Assembly: GCF_000524195.1 (NCBI RefSeq)
Contig: NW_020170560.1
Coordinates: 2,926 to 66,925 of the forward strand
DNA from: Echinococcus granulosus
Taxonomy: Eukaryota > Platyhelminthes > Cestoda > Cyclophyllidea > Taeniidae
Direction: 5' to 3'
Length of the DNA: 64,000 bases
Under the pieces are notes generated by a model. It did no database searches and had not been told where the DNA came from. It saw nothing but the letters and a program-made list of their open reading frames with translations. The translations under genes and the position numbers were made by a program. Shown in pieces: positions 13,581-26,161 of this stretch. Numbering within the stretch: position 1 is the first letter of the stretch; each line of letters starts with the position of its first letter.

Positions 13581-16500
13581 TTGGGATATTTCTACTATGC
13601 ATCTTTCTTGAGGTAAGGTATTCTCTACATTGAGATTAGGCTTTGCATTCAAGTCACAATCTCGTCTTTTGATGAATAAAAACATACAAAAACCTAATAG
13701 ACTTAAACAATCTTTCGGTGGCTCCTTTAAGGTAAACGCTTCATAATTTAATAATTTATCAATTCCCTAATACGTCTTCTTCCATCGGAGAGAAGTGCAA
13801 GGCAGAGAATTGGTATCTCCTAACCTGTTTTCCTCTTTCATACTGCTTAAAGCATAGTAAATCAACTCGCAATAGCCCACATCGTTGCCTATCTGCTGAT
13901 CCCCTTTAGCACTCTAAAAAACCTCCTTCATTGAACCTTTATGCATAGGAACGACTTTACACAAATCCCCTTATCCCGTTGACTCGGTACCAAACATTAC
14001 TTATTTAGCATTCAGCGAACATCCCAACGAATCTCATAATGTTGCAGTTACAAATTTTGAAACAACAAACATTTTTACTGACATAAGCCCTACTGTAAAG
14101 GGATTGCAGTTGGAGCAATCATTCCACGCACTATGCGGCATTTGCCTGCAGCCGTTTGCAGTCCCCTCAGGCGCACTTAATTCAGCCCTCCTAGTAGGCT
14201 TAACCACGGATTAAAGAGCTATCCTGAGAAAAAGCGGTGTTAACTACTGAGCAGAAATGCCAAAATTGGTTGCATTTTAACAAATGCCAAATATGGCCAC
14301 AGGTTTTGCAAATTGTTCAATTTAGTTAAATTTGCACTGACCTTACAAAGTGGTTCGTTGGAGCACAACCACAGAATTTCTGGCAGGACATCTTCTCCTG
14401 TCGGTCGGCTTCGCTAGAGTGCCAAAGTAGTTGTAAGCTTAAAAATTTATCTTCCTTAGTAGATCTGTGGGAGATTAGAGGAGAACATTAGTAATTGTCT
14501 TAAGTAAAGGCCGCAACTTCTTGTAGAAATATTTATTAAACTCTAGAAGTGTGGTTTCTCTGCATGTGAGCTTAAGAATTAAAACGATACAGTAAGTATA
14601 AATAAGAAATAATGCATGGAAAGGCAGTCATTTCCTCAGGATAACGCCTCATATCAACGTAAAGTTAACCAGCACACAGAGCTGTGACATTCAAAGGTAG
14701 CCTCGAATGCGATTTATGAATGTCCGGTTGCGGCAACTCAATAGGGTGTAGGTGAGGGCGTCTAAGACCATCCGGAGATGAGCATTACGCAGACAAATAT
14801 TTAATTACCCCAGAGTCGTAGCATTGCCTATTAAAATAACACCTGCTACCATTTTATGAAGGAAATATTATAAAGGCTAGGTAGTGAAATAAAGACTCCC
14901 CAAATGGCCATAAATAGTAATTAATTTCATTTGCCACTACGCATTCACTCCACTTGAACGCACGCTCCCAACCATGCTTCCAAGGCGGCAATTACTCACC
15001 TCCCAAACCAACTGACACGTTAAATGAATTAAAAGAGCGCGCATGGTTGACAGGCTTTTGTTCAAACCTCCTCATTGTGGAATGCGATTGAGAAATAGAA
15101 GTGACGGGAATGCATGAGTGTGGTCCAATTTACTGCAAAAGCTTCCCAGAGGGTGAGGCCAGTCTGCATTTTCAGAGTAAGCACGGCTTTGGCAACGTTT
15201 CTATTCGCGTCTACTATTATAATGCTTTTTCTCCCAATGAGTGCCCACGTTTGCGTGCCACTCTTATAATTGTTTTGTTATTAAAGAGTGCTTTTTGTGG
15301 ACGAAGCGTTGTAACATACGTGGGCCTTCGTTAATGCTACGACATACCAAAATTTATGTAGGAAATTTATATCCAGGGGGAATCTATGATTGTATTAAAT
15401 GAATGACTGCAAGCAGTTTATCTAGCATTTCAACTGCTCATCGTTATGCCTCCGAAACATTGTTTTACTATTTGCTACATCCCTTCTTCCAGATGCCAGT
15501 TCCTGGGTCTCACGAGAGAAGAGTATACTCTTTGCTTGGTGAATTGGTTCGGTTGTACTTCAGTTGTTCTTCCAATGTAGGATTTAGGTCCTTATGAACA
15601 AAGGATTGTTGTTTGCAAGTAGTCCCTACAAAGGCACGTAGGCTCTCCAAAGTAGCACTTTCCTAATAGCACTAGTCGGTAGAGGGAAGGACAAGCCATG
15701 GCGTAGGGATTCAATACCAGTGTGCCATGGGTGGATTGGAAGGCGTGGGGTTTTAACATTTTACGCTTCGAACATTGGATTTTAAATTACGGAGTTGTTT
15801 GGAAATATTCTCTCAAACTGAGAGTTCTGCATTGACGAAAGAGAAATCAGGAAGTACTGAGAGCCTTGTTTTGGCAGAAAGTAAAGTTAAAAGTACATTG
15901 TTCCCACTATATGCATATTAGATGTCTAAAGAATGTTAAATTTTATGCTATAATTCGATTGCTAGTTTAACATTTAGTTCGGGTTTCGCGGTTAATTGAG
16001 GCTCCTTTACGCGGCGTCCAGATCTTGCCAGTGGCACTTAGAAACTCTGGACGTCGGCAATACATATTATTACCCTCGTGTTATGTCAGTTTTTGACATC
16101 AGAAAGGACTTGGAGTGATGGCGTTGAATGCGAGTATGTTACACCTTGCACTTACATGCTTTAAATGCCATTTTATTCATTACTTCAATGGTAGCATGAT
16201 TCGACTAATGGAATATTTAGTAAACTTGGACAACAATTAAAGCAACAACACTAGTTGAAACATGCAAGAATCGGTGATGGAACTATTGCCAACTTTGTCC
16301 GAATAGGTCTTCATAAAAGTGCCGAAATTTCGGGCAAGGGAACTGTTATAATGCATTGATTCCAACTCGACGTCTATTACTCTCAGTACACACTTTGTTT
16401 CTCACTTTCTAATCTCCACAGACTAGGGACATTTTTGAGAGACCAATCAAGACAACAAGGGCAGAACTCACACCACCACTCTCGTAGGGACTGATCTGAT

Positions 16501-17201
16501 TATTTCAAAACTTGCCTCAGTTATAATTGAGGGCATACTGACAAGTTCGCGAATCCTCCACTTAAGGCACGCTAATCTCATATTAATTGCACGAAAAAAG
16601 ACTGCCTATGGACCCTATTTTTGTCAAATCACGAAGTTAATAACTTTTTAAATACAAAAACTGCGAAAAACTGTTCCTGCGAATTTCTTTTTTCTTGTCT
16701 GCTTGGAGGTGTGAAGGGCTCCATCATTAGCTCCTACCACATGAACCACATTTTCCGGGAACCGGTTTGCACCTGGTCAAAAGCACCTAGAAGAAGGACC
16801 CCTCGAGGTGTACTAAGAGTCCAATGACGGTGCGATGTCATATGTTGATTGCTTATTCTACTCATCTCCTTGGCTTTGCAGACACCTTTAGCCCCGACAT
16901 CGTACTTCCGCTTGCCGGCAGGGCTCCGGGCCATGTGAGAGTCCACAACCCTTCCGTACTTCCGGAATACATTTTCTCTCCTAGTATCTTTCTAATACTT
17001 TATTTGACTCTCGTTTTTGACAACAATCCACTTAGAGCTCCACCACTGTGCCTTTGGCAGAGCATAGCCTTCGGATCTTTTCAGTAGCCACCAAACCCAA
17101 AAGCGCTAACGTTTAAATCATTATTCTAACTGGAAAAAAGGGCGAACCTGTATCAGTTAGAGACTTTCCTTTATACAAAGAAGACATACTACTTAGAGTG
17201 C

Positions 17202-17290
17202 ATATACATTGCTGATGTGCAGAAGGGCTTCAGGAATCACTGCCATGGCTTGGCGGAGGTACATTGGCGCAGTCCTGCGTGACCTATTGC
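17202..17290 (+). repeat. Dispersed module, copy 4
   Basis: Close partner of 5361-5450: a tacattgctgatgtgcag block, ccatggcttggcgga and tacattggcgcag in the same order. It lies near the right end of duplication copy B. Confidence 0.65.
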
Positions 17291-17844
17291 CGCAATACAG
17301 TGGATTAAAGAAACATTGTGTTGCAAAATATAAAATACTTGTTTTTTGATCGAATTTATTGCTTGCTGCTCCAATTACTTTATTAGTGTTTCGGTGGTTA
17401 AGATATTGGTCTCTAATGCACAACCCAGCTAACGCCATACCCAAGTCTAATTCACCTGCAAGAACATGGCGCGCCTCTGTCGGCTTGAGCGAAAATTGCC
17501 CTTTTGTTCATCCAAGTGGAATAACTACTTGACCGAAAGGTCCAAAATCTAATTGTTGTAGGCATTTTATTGCGATAGGAAAACAAAGCTTATATTGAGC
17601 TGATTAGAATGCATGGATAACAATTCACACATGATCATGCAAAGGTGTCGCAAGCTTTTATGTAAAAGAGGCGTTTAAAATTTCACTCTTTAGTGCTCTT
17701 CCTGCTGTCTACAAGTTCTGGTGAGGCGTTTGACTTCTCAACACTTTCGAAGAGGTTTGTGTGGCGACTTGAGACTTCCAGTTGCTGCAAAAAGGCAGAT
17801 TAATTGGGCGGTATATGTGCTGGCTAAAAAAGAGGGAATTGGGT

Positions 17845-17945
17845 GTACCATCATGACCTGGAGGCCAGGCCACTACACGGAGTTACAATGGCGGAGCCCC
17901 CAAGTAGCCTGTTGTCAAAACTGAGAGTTCAACAAATAATTAATG
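17845..17945 (+). repeat. Dispersed module, copy 5
   Basis: This contains gaggccaggccacta, tacaatggcggag and gagagttcaacaaataatt in the same order as 10150-10245. It sits about 600 bases beyond copy 4, so the module is present twice at the right edge of the repeat region. Confidence 0.6.
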
Positions 17946-18359
17946 CATTACATTTAAATTAAAAATTACATGTGGTATCTGAATTTGCTTTCACATAAGG
18001 AAGAAATGTTTCGTGTTGAAGTATGCGTAGTCAAATTTTCCACTCTTACACATGTCAATAACACACTCACCTTTTTTGTTATCCTAAAGATACTTGAAGA
18101 CCAGCCAACCCACATCTAAATCAGTGTGTTTTTGTATTTTGAACCAAGACTGCCAGCAATGTTCCAAATCTTTCAAAGCACCGCATTGAAAAGAAAGTCA
18201 TCTTTCTTGTAATACGTGAACCAAGGTGCAGACTTAACACATTTACTCTTGATTGGGGGCTGACGAATTAAATACACGCATGTACAGGGCGGGACAACTT
18301 AGGCGCACAAAGACACTCCGACTGGAGTGCACACGAGGACAACAGGGGGCGCAAAGTCA

Positions 18360-18365
18360 TTTATT
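18360..18365 (-). terminator. Putative polyadenylation signal for the Tincar-like gene
   Basis: The minus strand reads AATAAA here, about 155 bases downstream of the stop codon at 18521-18523. This is a reasonable 3'UTR length. It is a motif match only. Confidence 0.4.
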
Positions 18366-18520
18366 TCATCATTCACACACAGACAAAACTGTAGGTTCTA
18401 GGCACCGTGATAGCGATTGTACGCATGCAGAATAGGACCTGAATCTCTACCCTCACATCGCGCCACACACACACAAGCACACTTAAGGCAAAAAAATGAA
18501 GGGTAGATTGTGAGTCGCCT

Positions 18521-20280
18521 TCAAACTTGACTGCATATCTGATCAGCAGAACTGGCAGTACTGCGACCACTCTCCTGCAAAGCAATGGGAGTCATCTGTA
18601 AAAGCATGCTGCCTTCTTCTCCTTCTCCTTCTCCTCCTCCCACCCCTTTGCTTTCTTCATTTGGTTGAAGCAATACCGACTGTGGACGCGTGTCACTACT
18701 TCTCGCAGTCTCACAGGAGATGGTTCGAGGACCTCGTAGCACTTGATTCGGCAAAGTGGTCTCAGTAACGCTTACAACCACCCTCTGCTTTTCCTTAGGG
18801 ACTTCTGGCCCCCAAGAGTTCAGCCTTCGTATGGAGGCGTATTTCTGTGTTGTCGGTGCCAGGAGATAATGGCCCTGCAAAGGAACCAATTCACCTCCCG
18901 GTGTACCTACGCATTGGGCGGCTATATTGGTTCCGTAGAACTTGTTGGCTATTATCTGGCCTTCAATCATTTCTTGTGGTGTTGGAGTACGTGGAGGGTA
19001 TTTCAGGCTGTTGGATGTTGCTTGCAGTTGAGCTGAAGGTAGATAGGTGGCATCATGAAGAGAGATACCTGAATTTTGGATTTGTAGGGGTGAGAAAAAG
19101 TTCTGATTCGGGAATACCAGGGAAGCATCTTCGTTGCACTCCTGAATAGGTGTATAAACTAAACGGCTCTGGACTGCAGGTTCTGTCAAGAATGTATTTT
19201 GTACGTTCGGGTCCAGACATGGTGGCATCTCCAGAGGGTAGCTCATGCGGAAGTTCCACTTCTGTTTCATTGCAAATCCAAGCCACATCATGAGCCACGC
19301 TAGATGTACGCAAATAAAGAGCGCCACTGTAGTGAGACAGAGGTAGTCTTTTTCATTCCAGTAAAGCAGGAAAATATCGTATAAACATGGTACCCGGATA
19401 AGTGTGCTGGCCACGAGCGAAAGAAAACCGACGATAATGAGAGTTCGACCTTGCAGAGGCCAGCAGTGACACATTTGGCAGCCTTTACTCTCCTCCATCG
19501 TGGGTGTCCCACTGCAAAGCGTTGGCGTTTCTGCCAGCTCCATTGCAGTGTTGGTTAGTCCTTTGGTGAGTCGAAGAACATTTACCACAGTATAATAATT
19601 CTTTTGGATCGCTTTGTAAAACTGCCTTAAGCCCAAATGAAAGAGGACGCCGTAACTACTGAGAGTGATGAAGTAACCAACAACAGTTAGTATGATCATC
19701 TGCCAGGCAGACAATCGCATAGGCAATCGAACCATAACCAGGGGCCCATAGATGTTGGTCGAGTTGGCATGTACAGTGAGACAAGCAGTCAGCTGAACCA
19801 GTAGACTGATAGCCGCGTACTCAACGGTCAAGTAAACACCAGAACATATGAGCAGAATGGAAGTGAGGAAAGAGAATGTGGGCCAAACCGTCCAAAAGGT
19901 ATAGGAGATTCGAATGGCGAGAAAGGCCAAGGCAAGGAAGAAATTGATGATTTCTGGTGAAGGCGATCGAAACGCGACATTCCTACTAGCACCGATCTTC
20001 TCAGTGTAGGTCGTTTTAATTCCACTGGAGTGCTGGAGAATAGCTGCTTTAAGATCAGCCACTGCGTTCTCTTGCTGCTTTGTTTGGGGCAATTGACCGA
20101 TTCCCCCGAGAGTTGGCGGTTGCACCGCCAGCAAATCCGAGCTTGTGAGTCGAGTTGATAGGAGACCCGCTGATGCCAATTTGATAGCCAAGTTTGGATG
20201 TCGTTGGCGAGTATTTTGCATCACTTCTTTTGGTGACAGCATTGGAAAGATGAAACTGAGATCCGTTTGCCAAACTATGT
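18521..20280 (-). CDS. Tincar-like gene, last exon
   Basis: The largest single open reading frame of the window; it encodes residues 168-753. The exon starts two bases into a codon after a tctctttccaag acceptor. It contains five hydrophobic segments, a Cys-rich patch (C-Q-M-C-H-C) between the sixth and seventh segments, and a cytoplasmic-looking tail rich in Pro, Ser, Thr and Gln. The tract at 18610-18655 is a CT-rich run on the plus strand that encodes Gly/Glu repeats. The stop is TGA at 18521-18523. Confidence 0.9.
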
Positions 20281-23200
20281 CTTGGAAAGAGATACCACAT
20301 ACAAGTGAGAGAGATCTGGGAGTCGGATCAAAGTAGTTCAGTGGCTTTTCATGCGATCACGGTGCTAAATGGCTCGTGTAGTTTCCTTAATCATGTCACA
20401 TGGTCTTTGTGTGAGGCTATGCGGAGCTGTAGAGGTATAATGCTAAGCACCCTATTGATTGGTGCCACATTTGCAAATACACAGAGGCACACACAGGAGC
20501 GCTACCTATGTGATTGACTTCATCGACATTGCCAAAACATGTCTGAACTGCAAACTTTTGTCTTAAGTACTTCAGTTACACACAAGAACAACGAAGCACT
20601 GGTTATCATTTAATCTTGGTTCAGCGGCAACCGAGAATGTGTTGTGCTATCCTCGAATGGGGAAGTGCTTGAAGGAGATCCGTACCTCGATCTCTTTTAT
20701 CCCCTCCTTTAATTACTTAGGTCAAAAACTAAATGACTAGGTGTTTGGTTTGTTATTGCCTACCTAGAGAGGACATGTATTATTTTGTTCAATGGAAGGT
20801 TGTTACTGTCCCTTTGCCCTTTTTATTGCCATCAAACCACTTTGCCTATGGTGAAGCACAAAAAAGTGCTGCAAGATTTTATATCTTACATGAGTCGCAA
20901 AATACGAGAGGCTTTTCGGGAAGGTGGAACTCGGCCCAGTTGTTCCCACAGTATAAAGGAGGGTTATAAACTCACCTATCTGATTATGTGCCGCTGGTTG
21001 TGGAAGGAAGGCATGTTACTGTCTATAGCTGTGAAAGCTTTATAACAAGGTGCGGTATATTGAGACATAAAAGTTGGTGACGTTATTAATATCTTCTACA
21101 CTTTGCCCCACTCCGCCCTAAGCACTGGAAGGTGCCTACCCTCAAGACCCTCTTACAATATGATGTATGACACGGCTAATCACATGCCACTCTAGTTGGG
21201 GCTTCTTACGCGCTACCTAGAGCGCAGAGAACCCTCCCCCAAGGGTGGGCCCTATCGCCTTAGTATTGCTTGATTTCGGCCCTCCCACCGACCGAGGTGA
21301 AAGAATAACTTTTCATTTACCGCGTAATTGGGACCAACACTACCATAATGGCAAAGCGACGAGATTATGGGTGTATTCTTTCACGAAAACTCCTTTGCAA
21401 CACGCCACTCCCAAAACATACCTTTCTCCCTACTAGTGGAGGCTATGCATCTACATGAGGTAAATCAAGTAAATCAAGTCCACTTTATATTATGCAAAGT
21501 TTTCTAACCGCTGTAATATGCGGCTAATTTTTGAACCCAAAAGCGCTTTAACCTACCCCCGCCGTTGCGTGCTGCAAATGGAAAAACAGAGGGAGAATTT
21601 TGCCCCTTGTGAGATCAAACGAACTGAGAAATCTTATTTGGAGAGGGCTTGAGCTGGGTACACGGAGGAAATTTTCGCCTATTTGTCAAAGTGCCATAAG
21701 ACTGCGCTTGGAGGGTGAATAGCGTTAAGGGCGATGAAGCGGTGGATGTAGCTACGACACGGTGTCTTTACACTGAAATAACTTTCATTCTGTGCTAATA
21801 TTTGTACTTAAAACAAGTCAGCCGTTCGGTCGGTCGGTCGCGGTACATAGGACTCAAAATTAAATAGTAATGAGGTCTTTGTTTTAAAGTCAGGTCCTTT
21901 GGCAAACTGCCTATTGAACCGGAAAAATAAAGTGCATTCTTTGTTCACAACTAATTTAAAATTTCTCCATTCGTCTTGCGTGGAAGTTATCAACTCAAAG
22001 AGCCTACCGGAGGCAATGCAACAAAATGAATTGTTGAATGTCAACCTGTTTTCAACGTGCCCGTTTAAGGGCTGTCTATCATATTAGTCTTGGCATATGT
22101 GAATGTGAGGACTTGGAATGAGGTAATTTTGTTTCCAGGTCAGTTAGTTAATAGATTCTGAAGGCCTCGATCAGAGCCCCCTAGATTACGGCATTAACTA
22201 CATGATAACACAGACTTATTTCCTCCATCTCAAATCAGTGATCCGCCAACAAACCACGGATAATATTTTTGTAACCCCATAAAACTCGGCCGATTTTTTG
22301 GCAAAGAAGTGACCCGGTATGGATGTGACTACAATCATGGTCACTTGAGGGTTTTATTATCATTGCAATACTTATCTATTAATTCGCGGCACTTTTGAAG
22401 GCAATTAAGTGTTAAGTGGAGGAAAGAGCGCCATGATTTAGGTGTCACATAGCCGATGAATATTTGCGGCTGATTTGCGTGTCCTCACTGAAAAAGGGAT
22501 AACAATCTCATCAAGCCTCTCTCTCTAGAGGAGGCATGGCCACGCAAAGGCCACATTCATGTGAGTTATTAGGCCGTTCGAGGGGTAACTTAGGCCTTAG
22601 TAAAGGGGATGGCAAAGGGAGAAAGAAGGTAGCTCAGCTTCCTTTCCTTGGCGACTGTCAACCGAATCAACGCCTATTGAGAAGGTTGAGGGCACAGTTA
22701 GCTAATTTACTTAGATTTCAAGTGAAACCTTTAGGAAGGACATGAATGGCAGGGTTACCATCTATTCCGCATATTGTTCAGAATTGGGTGGATGACGTTG
22801 GTGTGAGTGGATCCCCACGAGACACCTCGACAGTGTCAAGTTGAAGTAGTCGGTGGCTTATTTACCATTTATGTTTCCCACCAACTTTCTAAGTGAAAAA
22901 ACGCCCAATTTCCCCTCTCTACAATCCGTTTATTGAATTGCCACTCCTTCCCTCACCCATAGAGTGTAGCCAATTTTCTTTACAAGTAGTAAGTCTATGA
23001 ATAATAAAGAGGATTTTCTTAAAGAAAGACGGAAAATCCCCACTCCTTTTATCAACCACTCCTAAAAAAACCCTTTTTTCATGGGTATATTTAGCACGCA
23101 ATGACTTTCCACGACTTGTTAATGCTCATAGATGTACCATCTTCCCTACCGAAAATGATCACTCTCTGTTTAAACAGAATCAATTTTCACTTAATTGTTG

Positions 23201-26161
23201 GTAATAGTAAGGATCTTATTGCAGATCTATTTGGCGATGCCATTAACGAATCAGTCGTAAGAGTGATCGTATCTGGGACAAAATTATGCGCTGAATAATT
23301 GCGCATTTAGTGTCTAACCAGAGACTGACCATTACCCTGGATAATGCATAAATAGCAGCGACATGAAATAGTCTACCGCACTCTTTATTGCCTTCGAACT
23401 TATGGGTGAATAATGCGTTTCTAGTCACTCATTTTACATGGGGAAGTAAGATTTTTCAAAACGGGAATATTAAATAAACACAATGGATTTTAGCTGACCT
23501 AGCGGCACTTCTACCAGATCATCTATGGCTGTAGCACAGACAAACTATACCGATGGTGATTAAATAATCAACCCAACTCCATATCCTGTAATGTTTGGAG
23601 CGTGAAGGATAAATGTGACAATGTGCCATGCGAACCGTCTGAATGCACTCTGGGTGACCTGGTGTCAGTTGATCGAGGTCGCCTACGTCCGTAGTACCGA
23701 TGAACGATACCTGTGTCGGATCACGAACTAACATAGCTATAAATGATACGATTTTTAAAGCATCAAGGATAAATGAGCTTGATAATTACTAGGCGAAGAA
23801 TTGTTCCATCCTAAACAGTCGCCTGCCTGTTTAGTGACTCGCAAACTAATAATGCCTTCCTTAATGTTCGGCAATTAAGCTTGCACACACACGGAGCGTC
23901 TCTAATTTAGACAGGTTTGGTATGTCCCTATTTAGTTGGCTCATGGGCACAGCCTCTAAGTTACCCTCGGGCTGGGGCTTTACTGAGTGGTGGAGAGTTT
24001 CCTGATACGAAGTAGTTGTCAGACTGATGCAGTTAATCGCGCCAAATAGGCTTTATTTTGGTCTCCATTAAAGCTAACCTGCCCTAATGATGAATTTTAG
24101 AGTTTATCTTCTGAAGCGAAAATGAGCTGACACTCGAGTTTCCACTACGATTTAGACAGGCTCACTGCCCCCAGGCAAAACACAAGAACCTATGTTTTGA
24201 GAAGTGTCAGAGCAAAAAATCCCTCACTTCTAACCCGTCGTTGGTATGAGACCGTATCACCGCCAGTTAAAAGCAGAGTTGAAAGCGGAAATGCTTTTTT
24301 CTGCCTTTTGATGAAAAAATGACCGCCCAATCCGAATGCTTCATAGCAGCATGCAAGCTGTGAACAAAAAAGGTTAGTCCAACATTGGTGGGAAAATACG
24401 ACGAGATTGAGTGCAGAGATCACTCCTTCCACATGATTACTTTAAGTTCGCGGTCATTTTAGGCATTTTAATACTGAATTAGCTAAGTACACTTCCTGCA
24501 GAACGGATGCCAAAGGTATCGAATGGAACTATGTGAGAGCTTGTGATAAGAACTGGACAACCATGTCTAACTTCGCAGCTTTATAAAATACCGGAAATGG
24601 ATTCAACAATGGATGCATAGAAATGCCTTTGGATCATGCTTGCAGTTTAGCCTGCAAAGAGGTCAAAATATCCTTTTCAGCCAGTGTGTGACATTTTGTA
24701 TTCCAAATTTTGTCATTATGGCTACCCTATGGGTGTTTTTTCTCATTAACCTCCTTTGGTATCCGACAACTTCCATGTGCCAACTTGAATCAACGTGGTC
24801 TGCGCTAACTAAATGCCAACAGGAGACGTTAGGAGCAGAGAAACTACTGACGTATCATGCTTTCACCTGCAAAATACAGCATGTTGGGACTGTGAGTGCT
24901 TAGAGGCTTAGCGGAGCAGTTTAATTATGTCTAGAAAGGCAGTCATGATTAATTAGCAATTCACTTTGAATATTCTCTTGCAGTCTGTATGTTTATTTTC
25001 AATAACCACCTTGAAGTCTTTGTGGGGGTGAACAGTCCAAGTTGAGTGTGCAATATATCAATAAACACGTCTAAATGAGAGCATAAATAGGCATGGGTTT
25101 GGACATTCTGTGGATAATAAGAAGATTATGCACGGAAAGGCACCGTGGCAAGATTAGCATAGGTTCTTTCACCGGGCTCCAAACGCCATTATCTGGCATG
25201 TTTCGTGGATTTTATAGCATCAAAATACGATAATTTGCAAATGCGCAAGACACTTGTTTTTCATATCGAGCGTGCTTTTTATTGTAAACATGAAGATGAA
25301 ACTGCAAGTAAAGCAGTGCGCATGAAGTAAACCGTACCAGTCAGATTAATAAAATGGAAGATGAAAATCGATAAATGAGCAAAAGTCACTAAATGTCGTA
25401 CTTTTTGTAACTAAATTTGTCCGCAAAATTTTAGTTTTGGAAAGTTGTTATTTTTAAGCACGTCCACTTGAATTTATCTTTTTAGATCAATTTGCTTCAT
25501 TACCATTTAATGACCTTTACTAACAGCGTCTATTCAAGGATAATCAGTGATTCAATTCTAACCACTTAATTAATGAATTGAAAAATTTTAAGCTTTTTGC
25601 AAATCAAATATAAATAGGCATAATTTCAGCAAATTACCTATAAAACAGCAATAACTTACTTGGATCTACCACTTCGTTTTTTGCTTGTTCTCCTAGCACC
25701 CATGGTGTCGGAAGGAGAAGAAAATACGCGCCAAGAACATGAAATAAGAAGGAAAAAGGAAAGGCACTGCTAGGATTTTTCGAAAATATATAGTTGTGCT
25801 TTTTTTGCACTGAGGGCGGGGAATTGGTTCTACTGCTGGTATTGTCCAAAATGGCGGAAGTTCGTGAATTCGAATAAAACTGAGAGGAATTAAGAGACAC
25901 TGAACCAAAAACAAAGTAATCCGTATTGGCACAGAGCAGAAAGGCCATTGCGATGGTGAATGCTGCGGAGAATACAATGCAGTTGACAAGGAAGTGAAGA
26001 GGAGTTGTGTCCCAGTCAAGTCCATGACGAGCATCAAAGACTTGGGATCGGAGGGAGATATACGTAAAGATGCTGCGAACGAGTACGTAGCTCTGCAGAG
26101 CTAAGACTAGAGTACAATGCCAAAACTGGATAATCCCACCAAACTTTAGGCAACATCGCAT
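18521..26161 (-). CDS. Tincar-like eight-pass membrane protein (two visible coding exons)
   Basis: Exons are 26161-25660 and 20280-18521, giving 753 aa. The donor (CCAA then GTAAGTT) and the acceptor (a pyrimidine-rich tract ending TTTCCAAG) share phase 1, and the joined codon makes Asn168. Hydrophobic segments lie at about 9-33, 54-78, 133-155, 278-299, 302-330, 360-385, 447-473 and 481-503, so eight passes. A Ser/Pro-rich tail of about 250 aa follows and ends in a Gly/Glu tract. The short W-x-T-D-L-x-F motif just after the third segment, together with the eight-pass plan, recalls insect Tincar, a membrane protein described in Drosophila heart and eye. The resemblance is from memory, and the molecular activity is not settled. 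The protein is shorter than the Drosophila one. An upstream exon cannot be excluded, because the first Met is only three codons after a possible acceptor. Confidence 0.7.
20281..25659 (-). other. Intron of the Tincar-like gene (5.4 kb)
   Basis: Bounded by a GTAAGTT donor and a pyrimidine-rich AG acceptor of matching phase. Open frames inside (for example 24190-24432 minus, 24613-24903 plus) have no family resemblance that I can see. A GGTC repeat lies at about 21826-21841. Nothing else is supported. Confidence 0.7.
25660..26161 (-). CDS. Tincar-like gene, first visible coding exon
   Basis: Encodes residues 1-167 plus one base. It holds three hydrophobic segments and a polar, Ser/Asn-rich loop (about 88-125). 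The donor GTAAGTT at 25659 is strong. An in-frame stop lies a few codons before the Met, so either translation starts at 26161 or a splice acceptor (AAAG just upstream) joins an earlier exon. Confidence 0.75.

Larger units (their letters stand above)
11115..17500 (+). repeat. Diverged segmental duplication, copy B
   Basis: Direct-orientation partner of 175-5650. The offset is about 10.6-10.9 kb in the left part and about 11.6-11.85 kb in the right part, because copy B carries an extra ~1 kb near 12600-13580. Similarity ends near 17495, where copy A continues differently after about 5650. Short open frames inside it are not shared with copy A. No gene is supported. Confidence 0.8.

Noticed and set aside
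18610..18655. CT-rich microsatellite-like run
   Set aside because: It is coding sequence for a Gly/Glu tract near the end of the Tincar-like protein, not an independent repeat.
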